Origin: Tistlia consotensis USBA 355
GTDB lineage: Bacteria; Pseudomonadota; Alphaproteobacteria; Kiloniellales; DSM-21159
NCBI RefSeq assembly: GCF_900177295.1
Contig: NZ_FWZX01000031.1
Location: 1 to 64,000 of the forward strand
DNA length: 64,000 bases
Reading direction: 5' to 3'
Part shown: positions 15,879 through 24,408 of the stretch, piece by piece
Numbering within the stretch: position 1 is the stretch's first letter
Layout of the letters: each line of letters begins with the position of its first letter
Translations under genes and position numbers: made by a program
Notes under the pieces: generated by a model
Databases searched by the model: none
Seen by the model: only the letters and a program-made list of their open reading frames with translations
Told to the model about the DNA's origin: nothing

Positions 15879-18800
15879 TCACCTCTCCGCCTCGATCGCC
15901 TTCAGCAGCACCTCGGGCAGGCTGAGCGGGGTGCGGCCGCAGAGCTGGCGGGCCTGCTCGCGACAGGAGAAGCCGTTGGCGATCAGCAGGCTGTCGGCCG
16001 GGGTCTCGCGCACCGCCGGCAGGAAGCCGGTCTCGGCGACCTGGACCGAGACCGGATAGCTCTTCCGGCGGAAGCCGAAGTCGCCGGCCATGCCGCAGCA
16101 GCCGTCGTCGAGCACCGTCGCGTCGAGACCGAGGCGCTTCAGCACCGCGACCTCGGCGTCCATCTGCACGACGGCGCGGTGGTGGCAGTGGCCGTGCACG
16201 ACGGCCCGGCCCTCCAGCCGCGGCGGCCGGTAGTCCTCGCGCTCCAGGAACTCGCTGAGCAGGTAGCTCTGCTTCGACAGGCGCCGGGCGTCCGGATCGT
16301 GCGGGAAGAGGTTCGGCAGCTCGTCGCGGAAGGCCGAGGCGCAGCTCGGCTCGACCAGCACGACCGGCACGTCGTCGCGGATCTCCGGCTCCAGCGTCTC
16401 CAGGGTGCGCCGCCACAGGCGGCGCGCCAGCCCCAGCATGCCGACGGCATAGAGCGGCCGGCCGCAGCACAGCGGCCGCTCGGGAATCGAGACCTGGAAG
16501 CCGGCATCGGAGAGCACCTGGGCCGCGGCCTTCAGCGGCCCGCTGGTGAAGTAGCCGTTGAAGGTGTCGGGCCAGAGCAGGACGCGGGGCGGGTGCTGGG
16601 CGCGGGCGCGGCCCATGGGATTGAGGCTGGCGGCCTCGGCGGCGTGGCCGCCGCCCGGCGCCCGGTTGGCGAAGCTGCTGGCGCTGTGGCGCGGCGAGTC
16701 GGCGTGGCCCATGACCCGCTCGCGCGTCGGCCCGCCGCAGCGGCCGGGCGTCGGCCGGCGCAGGCGCGCGCCCCGGAACCAGTCGCGGAACGAGGGGCTG
16801 GCGAAGCGCGGCAGTTCCCGCTCGGGGGCGATGCCGCCGATCCGCTTGGCGAGGCCGCCGAGCGCCGGCGACTGCATCACCGCGTTGGCCAGGCCCGGCG
16901 CCGCCGAGGCGGCGCGCGCCCACCACCAGATCAGGCCCATGGCATAGGCGTCGCGCGGCCTGAGCCGGCCGCGGTAGTGGTGGTGCATGAACTCGGCCTT
17001 GTAGGTCGCCATGTCGACGTTGACCGGGCACTCGTTCTTGCAGGCCTTGCAGGCGAGGCAGAAGTCGAGCGCCTCGCGCGTCGCCTCGGACTGCCAGCGG
17101 TCCGGCTCGTGGTCGCCGCGCATCATCTCGAACAGCAGGCGGGCGCGGCCGCGCGTCGACCAGGCCTCCTCGCGGGTCGCGCGGTAGCTCGGGCACATCG
17201 TGCCGGAGTCGTGGCGCCGGCACTCGCCGACCCCGACGCAGCGCCCGGCGGCCCGCGCGAAGTCGCCCTGGTCCTCGGGGTAGGCGAAGGCCGTCTCGGC
17301 GATCCAGGGCCGGTAGTCGGGGCCCTGGCGCAGGTTCTCGTCGGGCCGGTAGGCGTCGACCACCTTGCCCGGGTTCATCCGGCCGTCCGGGTCCCAGATC
17401 GACTTGAAGGTCCGGAAGGCCTCGATCAGCGCCGGGCCGTACATCGTCTCGAGCAGGGCGGCGCGGGCCTGGCCGTCGCCGTGCTCGCCGGAGATCGAGC
17501 CGCCGTAGCCCACGACCAGCTCCGCCGCCCTGTCGATGAAGGCGAGATAGTCCTGGACGCCGCCGAGCGAGCCGAAGTCGAAGTCGATGCGGCAGTGGAT
17601 GCAGCCGTCGCCGAAATGGCCGTAGAGCGAGCAGTCGTAGCCGAAGGCGTCGAGCAGCCGGCGGAAGTCGCGCAGGTAGGCACCGACCTTGTCGGGCGGC
17701 ACGGCCGCGTCCTCCCAGCCCGGGTGGGTCTCGCCCATCATCGGCACGTGGGCCGTGGCGGCGAGGCCGGCCTTGCGGACCTCCCAGATCTTCGCGGCCT
17801 GCCAATCCTCCTCGATCAGCTTGCCCCAGGGCGGGCCGTCGCCCTTTGCGGCCTCGCCGGCGCCCAGCGCCTCGATCAGCTTCTTCGCCTTGGCCTGGGC
17901 CTCGTCCTTGTCGTCGCCGCCGAACTCGACGAGCAGCCAGCCGCCGCCCTCCGGCAGCAGCTCGGCGTCGGAGGGATGCAGGCCCTTGGCCTTCATGTAG
18001 AGCACCAGCTTGTCGTCGAGGCCCTCGAGCCCGGTCGGGCCGTGCTCGAGGATCCGGGGCACCGAGTCGGCCGCCTGATAGACGTCGTGGAAGCCGAGGA
18101 TCACCAGGCTGTGGACCTTGGGCAGCGGCACCAGCCTGAGGCGCGCACGCAGCACGACGACGCAGGTGCCCTCGGAGCCGACCAGGGCGCGGGCGACCTG
18201 GAAGCCCTTCTCGGGCAGCAGCTCGTCGAGATTGTAGCCGGAGACCCGGCGCGGGATGTCGGGGTAGCGGGCGCGGACCTGCTCGGCGTGGCGGTCGCGC
18301 AGCGCGGCGAGGCTCCGGTAGATGACGCCGGTCCGGTCGTCCTGGCGGCTCAGCCGGCGCAGCGTCACCTCGTCGGTCGCGCCGACCGTCAGGATCGTGC
18401 CGTCGTAGGTCAGCACCTCCAGCTCGAGGACGTTGTCGGCGGTCCGCCCGGCCATCACGGAGTGCACGCCGCAGGAGTTGTTGCCGATCATTCCGCCCAG
18501 GGTGTTGTGATTGTGGGTCGAGGGATCGGGGCCGAAGGTCAGGCCCTGCTCGGCGGCGGCGTCGCGCAGGTCGTCGAGCACGACGCCGGGCTCGACCCAG
18601 GCCTCCCGCCTCTCCCCGTCGAGCGCGAGAATCCGGTTCAGGTACTTCGAGAAGTCGATGATCACGGCGGCGTTGCAGCTCTGGCCGGCCAGGCTGGTGC
18701 CGCCGCCGCGGCTGGTGATCGCCGCGCCGAACCGGCGGCAGGCCTCGACGGTCCTGATCACGTCCTTGCGGCTCTTCGGCAGCACGACGCCGACCGGGAT

Positions 18801-18980
18801 CTGGCGGTAGTTCGAGGCGTCGGTCGAATAGAGGCTGCGCGCCTGCTGGTCGAAGCGAACCTCGCCTTCGATCGCCTCGGCGAGCGCCGCCGCCAGGGCG
18901 TCGGCGTCGACCGGGCGGTCGCGGCTGTCGGGGCGGCTGTCGGGACGGGGCTGCGTTCGGCCGCTGTCGTCGAGGGGCAT
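15879..18980 (-). CDS. FAD-binding and Fe-S-binding dehydrogenase (YdiJ/D-2-hydroxyacid type)
   Basis: A 1033-residue fusion of three parts. Residues about 40-560 form a vanillyl-alcohol-oxidase-type FAD domain (SRGGGTSLAGQSCNAAVIIDFSKYLN; GNNSCGVHS) with its substrate cap. Residues about 580-660 hold two Fe-S motifs, CVGVGEC from residue 581 and CLACKACKNECP from 641, for two [4Fe-4S] clusters. The C-terminus has two CCG domains (CCG at about 838 and DGCCGMAG near 961). The layout matches E. coli YdiJ and related D-lactate/D-2-hydroxyglutarate dehydrogenases, which oxidise D-2-hydroxyacids and pass electrons to quinone or a cytochrome. It is the last gene of a minus-strand operon, 14 bases after the enolase-type gene. 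The substrate is not known. Confidence 0.9.
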   Translation of the reverse strand: MPLDDSGRTQPRPDSRPDSRDRPVDADALAAALAEAIEGEVRFDQQARSLYSTDASNYRQIPVGVVLPKSRKDVIRTVEACRRFGAAITSRGGGTSLAGQSCNAAVIIDFSKYLNRILALDGERREAWVEPGVVLDDLRDAAAEQGLTFGPDPSTHNHNTLGGMIGNNSCGVHSVMAGRTADNVLELEVLTYDGTILTVGATDEVTLRRLSRQDDRTGVIYRSLAALRDRHAEQVRARYPDIPRRVSGYNLDELLPEKGFQVARALVGSEGTCVVVLRARLRLVPLPKVHSLVILGFHDVYQAADSVPRILEHGPTGLEGLDDKLVLYMKAKGLHPSDAELLPEGGGWLLVEFGGDDKDEAQAKAKKLIEALGAGEAAKGDGPPWGKLIEEDWQAAKIWEVRKAGLAATAHVPMMGETHPGWEDAAVPPDKVGAYLRDFRRLLDAFGYDCSLYGHFGDGCIHCRIDFDFGSLGGVQDYLAFIDRAAELVVGYGGSISGEHGDGQARAALLETMYGPALIEAFRTFKSIWDPDGRMNPGKVVDAYRPDENLRQGPDYRPWIAETAFAYPEDQGDFARAAGRCVGVGECRRHDSGTMCPSYRATREEAWSTRGRARLLFEMMRGDHEPDRWQSEATREALDFCLACKACKNECPVNVDMATYKAEFMHHHYRGRLRPRDAYAMGLIWWWARAASAAPGLANAVMQSPALGGLAKRIGGIAPERELPRFASPSFRDWFRGARLRRPTPGRCGGPTRERVMGHADSPRHSASSFANRAPGGGHAAEAASLNPMGRARAQHPPRVLLWPDTFNGYFTSGPLKAAAQVLSDAGFQVSIPERPLCCGRPLYAVGMLGLARRLWRRTLETLEPEIRDDVPVVLVEPSCASAFRDELPNLFPHDPDARRLSKQSYLLSEFLEREDYRPPRLEGRAVVHGHCHHRAVVQMDAEVAVLKRLGLDATVLDDGCCGMAGDFGFRRKSYPVSVQVAETGFLPAVRETPADSLLIANGFSCREQARQLCGRTPLSLPEVLLKAIEAER

Positions 18981-18994
18981 GGTGTCGGCTTTCG

Positions 18995-20092
18995 TCAGAG
19001 GGCGTAGCGCTCGGCGTCGCGCCGCTTCAGCTCCAGGCCGCAGCCGGGCCGCCCGGCGTCGAAGGCGACCCGGCCGCCGTCGGGGCGGGGCGCGCCGTCT
19101 AACAGCAAGGCCTCGATGCGCACGTGGTCGTGGAACCACTCGATGTGTCGCGCCTTCAGGGCGGCGCAGCAGAGGTGGCAGTGCAGGGCCGGGGCGCAGT
19201 GCGCCGAGAGCGGCGTCTCGAAGGCCCGGCAGAGCGCGTCGGCGGCGAGGAAGCCGGTGACGCCGGCGCAGCGCGTCGCGTCGGCCTGCAGCACGTCGAC
19301 GGCGCCCGCCTCGATCATTCGGCGGAAGTAGCGGCTGTCGTAGCCGTACTCGCCGGCCGTCACCTCGATCGGCGCGGGCAGGCGGTCGCGCAGCAGCCTG
19401 AGGCCTTCCAGGTCTTCCGAGGACACCGGCTCCTCGAACCAGTCGACGCCCAGCGCGGCGAAGCGCTCGGCAAAGGCGAGCGCCTGCTTGCGGTCGTAGC
19501 CGCCGTTGGCGTCGACCATCAGGCGGACCTCGGCCGGCACCGCCCTGCGTGCCGTCTCGACGCGCGCGAGATCGCGCTCCGGCGTACGGCCGACCTTCAT
19601 CTTGACCCGGGTCATGCCCTGCTCGGCCCAGCCGGCGAGCTGCGCGCTCAGCTGCGTGTCCGTGTAGGAGGTGAAGCCGCCGCTGCCGTAGATCTCCACC
19701 GACTCGCTAACGGTGCCGAGCAGGCGCGCGAGCGGCAGCCCGAGCAGCCGCGCCTTCAGGTCCCAGAGCGCGTTGTCGAGCGCCGAGATCGCCATCGAGG
19801 CGATGCCCGGCCGGCCGTCGTTGCGGATCGCCCGGACCAGGGCGCGCCAGCAGCCGCCTGTCGCCAGGGCGTCGCGGCCTTCCAGGACCGCGGCCAGCGT
19901 GCCCCGGATCAGGGTCGCGGCCGCCGGATCGCCGTAGCTGTAGCCGAGGCCCGTCCGGCCGCCGGCCGCGATCTCGGCGACGATCAGGCTGGTCGAATCC
20001 CAGGCCAGGGTGCCGTCGGATTCCGGCGCGTCGGTCGGGATCCGGTAGGCCGAGACGGCGACCGTCTCGATCGGGGCGGAGGAGAAGGTCAA
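18995..20092 (-). CDS. Enolase-superfamily enzyme (mandelate racemase/muconate lactonizing type)
   Basis: A 365-residue enolase-superfamily protein with capping and barrel domains. Active-site residues can be read in order: VKMKVG (Lys-x-Lys on strand 2), MVDANGGYD (Asp), WFEEPV (Glu) and AGEYGYD (Glu) for Mg2+, then LQADATRCAG (Asp) paired with SAHCAP (His). The Asp/His dyad and Lys-x-Lys fit the mandelate racemase subgroup, which mostly dehydrates or epimerises sugar acids. The substrate is unknown. In this operon it lies between a TPP enzyme (16-base gap) and the FAD/Fe-S dehydrogenase (14-base gap), so a sugar-acid route is likely by inference. Confidence 0.88.
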   Translation of the reverse strand: MTFSSAPIETVAVSAYRIPTDAPESDGTLAWDSTSLIVAEIAAGGRTGLGYSYGDPAAATLIRGTLAAVLEGRDALATGGCWRALVRAIRNDGRPGIASMAISALDNALWDLKARLLGLPLARLLGTVSESVEIYGSGGFTSYTDTQLSAQLAGWAEQGMTRVKMKVGRTPERDLARVETARRAVPAEVRLMVDANGGYDRKQALAFAERFAALGVDWFEEPVSSEDLEGLRLLRDRLPAPIEVTAGEYGYDSRYFRRMIEAGAVDVLQADATRCAGVTGFLAADALCRAFETPLSAHCAPALHCHLCCAALKARHIEWFHDHVRIEALLLDGAPRPDGGRVAFDAGRPGCGLELKRRDAERYAL

Positions 20093-20108
20093 GACCCTGC
20101 CTCGCGAC

Positions 20109-21878
20109 TCAGGTCAGGGCCTTCTCGAAGGAATGCCAGACGATGGCCCGCGCCTCGGGATCGCCCTTCCAGAGCGCCTTGGCGTAGCTCTTGACCTGGC
20201 TCGAGGTGATGTGCGGCGGCAGGGTCGGCACCGTCGGGTCGACGACGGCGTCGATCACCGTCGGCCGGTCGGCCGAAAGCGCCGCGTCCCAGGCCGGGCC
20301 GATCTGCTCGGGCCTGGTCACCCGGATGCCCTCGAGGCCGAGCATCTCGGCGTAGTCCGAGAAGGCGAAGTGCGGCACGTCCTGGGTCTCCTCGACCTTC
20401 GGCGTGCCGGCCATGGCGCGCAGCTCCCAGGTCACCTGGTTGAGGTCGCCGTTGTTGAGCACGGCGATGACGCAGCGCGGGTCCTGCCAGGTGCGCCAGT
20501 ACTTGGCGATCGTGATCAGGCCGTTGATGCCGAGCATCTGCATGGCGCCGTCGCCGACGAAGCCGATGGCGACCCGCTCGGGGTAGCAGAACTTCGCGGC
20601 CGTCGCGTAGGGCACGCCCGGGCACATGGTCGCCAGGGTGCCGGACAGCGAGGCCTTCATGCCGCGGCGGATCTTGAGGGCGCGGGCGAACCAGTTCGCC
20701 GAGGTGCCGGAATCGGCGGCGACGATGACGTCGTCGGGCAGCCGCGAGGAGAGCTCCCAGAACAGCAGCTCCGGATTGATCGGGTCGGCCTTCTGGTGGG
20801 CGTGGCGGTCGACCTGCCGCCACCACTTCGCAACCGACTTCTCCAGGCCCTCGCGCCAGGAGCGGTCGGTCTTGCGCTGCAGCAGCGGCTCGAGCGCGCG
20901 CAGCGTCGCGGCCGAGTCCCCGACCAGGCCGACCTCCATGGGATAGCGGATCGAGATCATCTTCGGGTCGAGGTCGATCTGCACGCCGCGCGCCTGGCCC
21001 TCCTTCGGCAGGAACTCCGAGTAGGGGAAGGACGAGCCGATCATCAGCAGGGTGTCGCAGTCGCGCATCAGCTCCCAGGAGGGCTCGGTGCCGAGCAGGC
21101 CGATCTGGCCGGTGACGAAGGGCAGGTCGTCGGGCAGGGCGGCCTTGCCGAGCAGCGCCTTGGCGACGCCGGCGCCGAGCAGCTCGGCGATCTCGATGAC
21201 CTCGTCGGTCGCCTCCAGGGCGCCGGCGCCGGCCAGGATCGCGACCTTCCTGCCGGCGTTCAGCACGGCCGCGGCACGCTGCAGGTCGTCCTGGTGCGGC
21301 ACCACCTTGGGCGCGGCGTAGCCGATGCCGGAATGCACCGTGCCGTGCTTGCGTGGCGGCTCCTCGACGGCGTCCAGCGACTGCACGTCGTCGGGCACGA
21401 TCAGGGCCGTCACGGCGCGGTAGGACTCGGCGACGCGGACCGCGCGGTCGATCAGGTGGCGGGCCTGCGCCGGGGTCGAGCAGAAATGCACGTACTCGTG
21501 GGCCACGTCCTTGAACAGCGAGCCGAGGTCGACCTCCTGCTGGTAGGAGCCGCCGAGCGCCGAGCGCGGCTGCTGGCCGACGATGGCGAGCACCGGCTGG
21601 TGGTCCAGCTTGGCGTCGTAGAGGCCGTTCAGCAGGTGGATCGCACCCGGTCCGCTGGTCGCCATGCAGACCCCGATCTCGCCGGTGAACTTGGCGTGGG
21701 CGCAGGCCATGAAGGCGGCCTCCTCCTCATGGCGCGCCTGGACGAAGTCGATGCCGTCGCTGGCCCGGTCGAGCGCGGAGATCAGCCCGCTGATGCCGTC
21801 GCCGGGGAAGCCGTAGATCCGCCGGACGCCCCAGGCCTGCAGGCGTTCCAGGATGAAGTCGGCGACGGTCTTGGACAT
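20109..21878 (-). CDS. Thiamine-pyrophosphate-requiring enzyme (pyruvate oxidase/acetolactate synthase-like)
   Basis: A 589-residue TPP enzyme with the three-domain ThDP fold. The PYR domain has GFPGDGISGLISAL and the catalytic glutamate in ARHEEEAAFMACAHAKFTG. The middle domain includes VAILAGAGAL. The PP domain has VGDGAMQMLGINGLI followed by VLNNGDLNQ, the GDG-x-NN TPP/Mg2+ motif. The overall pattern is nearest to PoxB-like pyruvate dehydrogenase (quinone) and to uncharacterised 'TPP-requiring' proteins. No clear C-terminal membrane-binding helix of PoxB is seen. It probably decarboxylates a 2-oxoacid made by neighbouring enzymes. It is third in the minus-strand operon after the PPC and ASRT genes. 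Confidence 0.88.
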   Translation of the reverse strand: MSKTVADFILERLQAWGVRRIYGFPGDGISGLISALDRASDGIDFVQARHEEEAAFMACAHAKFTGEIGVCMATSGPGAIHLLNGLYDAKLDHQPVLAIVGQQPRSALGGSYQQEVDLGSLFKDVAHEYVHFCSTPAQARHLIDRAVRVAESYRAVTALIVPDDVQSLDAVEEPPRKHGTVHSGIGYAAPKVVPHQDDLQRAAAVLNAGRKVAILAGAGALEATDEVIEIAELLGAGVAKALLGKAALPDDLPFVTGQIGLLGTEPSWELMRDCDTLLMIGSSFPYSEFLPKEGQARGVQIDLDPKMISIRYPMEVGLVGDSAATLRALEPLLQRKTDRSWREGLEKSVAKWWRQVDRHAHQKADPINPELLFWELSSRLPDDVIVAADSGTSANWFARALKIRRGMKASLSGTLATMCPGVPYATAAKFCYPERVAIGFVGDGAMQMLGINGLITIAKYWRTWQDPRCVIAVLNNGDLNQVTWELRAMAGTPKVEETQDVPHFAFSDYAEMLGLEGIRVTRPEQIGPAWDAALSADRPTVIDAVVDPTVPTLPPHITSSQVKSYAKALWKGDPEARAIVWHSFEKALT

Positions 21879-21925
21879 GATCGGTTCCTCTTGTCGGTCA
21901 CGGTGTGGTCGGCGGCGCGCGGCGC

Positions 21926-21965
21926 GGCGCTCACTCGCCGTAGGCGCCGGCGCTCACTCGCCGTA
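21926..21965. repeat. 17-base tandem duplication at the ASRT gene end
   Basis: GGCGCTCACTCGCCGTA occurs at 21926-21942 and again at 21949-21965. The second copy contains the final codons and stop of the ASRT-family gene (Tyr-Gly-Glu-stop on the minus strand). The first copy repeats these just beyond the stop. It looks like a recent slippage duplication in the 75-base gap before the TPP gene. Confidence 0.8.
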
Positions 21966-22325
21966 CGCGATCGTGGTCATCAGCGCGTTCTCGGCCTGGC
22001 GCGAGTCGAGCCGCGTGTGCTGGGCGACCAGCGGCCGGTCCGAGACGATGACGCTGGCGTAGTCGGTGCCGCGCGGGACCCGCTCCGGATCGTCGAGCTC
22101 GTTGAAGCGGACGTGGCGGGTGCGCTCCGCCGGCACCGTCAGCCGGTAGGGCCCGGCCGGCGCGCGGTCGGCGAAATAGAGGGTGATCTCGACCGCCGCG
22201 TCCTCTGGCGAGGCGTTGAGCAGGCAGACCGTCTCGTGGCTGGTCATCTGCGGCTCGGGGCCGGTGCCCGTCTCGGGGATGTAGCCCTCGGCGATGACCC
22301 AGCGGCGGCGTCCGATCGCTTCCAT
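21954..22325 (-). CDS. Anabaena sensory rhodopsin transducer (ASRT) family protein
   Basis: A 123-residue small soluble protein that follows the ASRT family closely over its whole length: AEGYIPETGTGPEPQMTSHE, then VCLLNASPEDAAVEITLYF, GPYRLTVPAERTRHVRFN, SVIVSDRPLVAQHTRLDSRQ and AENALMTTIAY. In Anabaena the protein binds the cytoplasmic side of a sensory rhodopsin. The wider superfamily has been interpreted as small-molecule or sugar-binding and is often found without rhodopsins. No rhodopsin gene is in the window. Here it sits between a PPC-domain gene (9-base gap) and a TPP/enolase/FAD-dehydrogenase operon, which supports a metabolite-sensing role. Confidence 0.88.
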   Translation of the reverse strand: MEAIGRRRWVIAEGYIPETGTGPEPQMTSHETVCLLNASPEDAAVEITLYFADRAPAGPYRLTVPAERTRHVRFNELDDPERVPRGTDYASVIVSDRPLVAQHTRLDSRQAENALMTTIAYGE

Positions 22326-22334
22326 GGCGGCGCC

Positions 22335-22766
22335 TCAGACCGACAGCAGCGCGAGGCCGGTCTGCCGGTCCGGCTCGCGGCGCAGGTGGTCGGGGCTGTC
22401 GACGACCATGACCTCCAGGGTCGGGCGGACCGCGGCCTCCAGCAGGTGGCCGCCGTGGGCCGTGCCGTCGGACTTGCCGACGACGACGTGGCCGTGGAAG
22501 CGGATCTCCCCCTCGGCGGTCGCGAAGTCGCCGACCATCGACAGCAGCTCGACCTGCTCGTCGATGCGGATCCGGCGATAGTCCTTGCGGGCGAGGTCGA
22601 ACCAGCCGAGCGTGACCTGCCGGAAGGCGCCCAGGGCGGTCAGGCGGCCGGCTTCGACCTGATGGTCGCGGGCGAAGGACAGCAGGCTGGAAACCGCCTC
22701 CTCGCCGCTGTCGAGCACCACCGCAAAGCTGCGCTCCGGGCCGCCGTTCAGCTGCCTGATCTTCAT
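22335..22766 (-). CDS. PPC domain (DUF296) protein
   Basis: A 143-residue protein made of a single PPC/DUF296 domain: FAVVLDSGEEAVSSLLSFAR near the start, LTALGAFRQVTLGWFD, and FHGHVVVGKSDGTAHGGHLLEAAVRPTLEVMV at the end. The two conserved histidines in FHGHVVVG and GGHL could bind metal. In plants this domain is joined to AT-hooks; single-domain bacterial forms trimerise and have no settled function. It is likely the first or second gene of the operon with ASRT (9-base gap). GGAG precedes ATG 22766. Confidence 0.85.
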   Translation of the reverse strand: MKIRQLNGGPERSFAVVLDSGEEAVSSLLSFARDHQVEAGRLTALGAFRQVTLGWFDLARKDYRRIRIDEQVELLSMVGDFATAEGEIRFHGHVVVGKSDGTAHGGHLLEAAVRPTLEVMVVDSPDHLRREPDRQTGLALLSV

Positions 22767-22889
22767 CTCGCTCTCCGTTCGGGGTCCTGACCCGTCAACG
22801 GAGGCGGCGAAGGCTGGTTCCGGACCGGCGGCCGCGGCGGCGGCGTCATTGCGCCGCAGGGCGCGGCCGTCCGGAGGGCGCGGGAGGGG

Positions 22890-23342
22890 CTAGGCGATCC
22901 GCTCCGGCTCGGCGACCGGCTCGATCGGCCGGGCGACGGCGATGCGCTCCCTGTCGCTGCGCGCGACGACGAACTCGACGGTCTCGTCGGCGCTCGGGTT
23001 GCGCTCCTGGTGCGGCACGCCCGGTGCGAAGTAGGCCCAGTCGCCGGGGGCGAGGTCCGCGGCGAACTGCAGCCGGCTGCCCCAGCGGATCTCCGTGCGG
23101 CCGCGCACGACGTAGAGCGCGACCTCGTGGCGGCCGTGGTCGTGGAGGCCGGTGTCGACGGCGGGCGGCAGCACCACCGAGCCGATCCAGGTCTCGCGCC
23201 CGCCGCTGCCCGTGAAGTCGAAGACCGTCGCGCGCCCGGTGCCGCCGGGGCCGGTCCGTGCGGCTGCGAGATCGCCGGCGCGCACGACGCGGACGCCGGC
23301 GCGCCAGTCGGTCGCCGCTGCCTTGTTCATCGTGTCGGCCAT
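22890..23342 (-). CDS. Cupin domain-containing protein
   Basis: A 150-residue single-cupin protein. Cupin motif 1 is seen in HDHGRHEVALYVVRGRTEIRWG and motif 2 in LAPGDWAYFAPGVPHQERNPS, with His/His/Glu and a later His as likely metal ligands. An enzyme role (dioxygenase, isomerase) or a sensing role is possible. ATG 23342 has AGGGGAGG upstream; a longer frame would read through the inverted repeat at 23484. The 123-base gap to the PPC gene leaves it open whether it belongs to the same operon. Confidence 0.8.
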   Translation of the reverse strand: MADTMNKAAATDWRAGVRVVRAGDLAAARTGPGGTGRATVFDFTGSGGRETWIGSVVLPPAVDTGLHDHGRHEVALYVVRGRTEIRWGSRLQFAADLAPGDWAYFAPGVPHQERNPSADETVEFVVARSDRERIAVARPIEPVAEPERIA

Positions 23343-23483
23343 GGCCCTATCCTCCCCTGTTTCCCGGAAGGATAGGGCAGGGGCGTCAGAGGACAATTGC
23401 GAGATTGCGCGCCGATGGCCCGGCTCTCGATGGTCGTCCGCCGTCTCGCCTGCGTCCCTCTCCGCCATCCCCGCCCCTCTCTC

Positions 23484-23590
23484 GTCATCCCCGTGAAAAC
23501 GGGGATCCAGAGGAAGAGGTCGCCTGCACGAACTGCGCGGGTCCGCGTGAGCGGCGACGTTCTCCGGATCCCCGTTTTCACGGGGATGAC
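23484..23590. repeat. Inverted repeat pair of dRS3-like elements
   Basis: A perfect 25-bp unit, itself a hairpin (CCCCGTGAAAACGGGG core), lies at 23484-23508 and, inverted, at 23566-23590 with 57 bases between. The outer ends are GTCATCCCC and GGGGATGAC. Such ATCCCCG-type inverted units resemble the dRS3-like repeats scattered in many proteobacterial genomes. It lies in the 296-base gap between the cupin gene and the ProC-like gene, where no gene is seen. Confidence 0.8.
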
Positions 23591-23638
23591 GAGGGAGGGG
23601 GGGAGACGGAGAGGAACGCGGTGCCGGGCCCCGCGCCG

Positions 23639-24397
23639 TCAGCCCCCGCCCTCGAGCCGCGCCAGCACGGCGTCGCAGGCCTCGCGCCAGGGACCGAAGG
23701 CCTCGGCCCGCTCCAGGTGGTCGAGGCCGAGCTCGGTGATGCCGCCGGGGGTGCAGACGTCGCGGGTCAGGGCCTCGACGGAAGCCTCGGGGCGGGCCTG
23801 GACGATGGCGGCGGCGGCCCGGGTGGTCTGGGCGATCAGGGCGCGGGCGGTCTCCGGCGGCAGGCCGGCCTGCGTCTCCCACTCGGCGAGCGCGCCGATC
23901 AGGCCCTGCAGCCAGCCGTAGGCGGCCGCGGCGACGGTCGCCGTCTCGAAGGCCGCCTCGCCGGGCAGCGCGATCACCGGGCCGAGCGGCGCCAGCACCT
24001 GTCGCGCCGCCGGCAGGTCGGGCCAGAGGCTGGTCGGGCTCTCGCCGATCGAGGCGGCGGTGATCGGCATGGCGCGGGCCAGTGCGGCGGGCTGCGCCGC
24101 CGCCAGGCTGTCGAGCGGCACGCCGGCGCAGAGCGAGACCAGGGTCTGGCCCGCGCGCCAGGGCAGCCCCTCGACCGCGTCGGCGGCCTTGGCGGGATGC
24201 ACCGCCAGCAGCACGACCTCCGACCGCCGCACCAGGGTCTCGGCGTCGGGGGCGACCGGCAGGTCGTGGCGTTCGCTCAGGGCCCTGGCCTTCTCGGCGT
24301 TGCGCGGCGAGAGCAGCAGCTCGAAGGCCGGCTCGCGCAGCAGGCCGGGAACGAGGTAGCCGGCCAGGTGGCCGACGCCGAGGATGCCGATCTTCAT
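23639..24397 (-). CDS. Pyrroline-5-carboxylate reductase family protein
   Basis: A 252-residue reductase with an N-terminal NAD(P)-binding fold (MKIGILGVGHLAGYL) and the ProC dimer domain. The ProC signature is changed, TPGGITELGL in place of the usual SPGGTTIAGL. This is common in ProC paralogs with other or unknown substrates. It follows the B12-binding enzyme gene with only 11 bases between, so the two probably act together. A cyclic imine made from a rearranged amino acid would be a fitting substrate, but that is inference. Confidence 0.82.
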   Translation of the reverse strand: MKIGILGVGHLAGYLVPGLLREPAFELLLSPRNAEKARALSERHDLPVAPDAETLVRRSEVVLLAVHPAKAADAVEGLPWRAGQTLVSLCAGVPLDSLAAAQPAALARAMPITAASIGESPTSLWPDLPAARQVLAPLGPVIALPGEAAFETATVAAAAYGWLQGLIGALAEWETQAGLPPETARALIAQTTRAAAAIVQARPEASVEALTRDVCTPGGITELGLDHLERAEAFGPWREACDAVLARLEGGG

Positions 24398-24408
24398 GGC
24401 AGAGAGCC

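Noticed and set aside
15555-19007. Very long + strand frame opposite the FAD/Fe-S gene
   Set aside because: It is an Arg/Ala/Gly-rich antisense shadow common in GC-rich DNA and has no family motifs.
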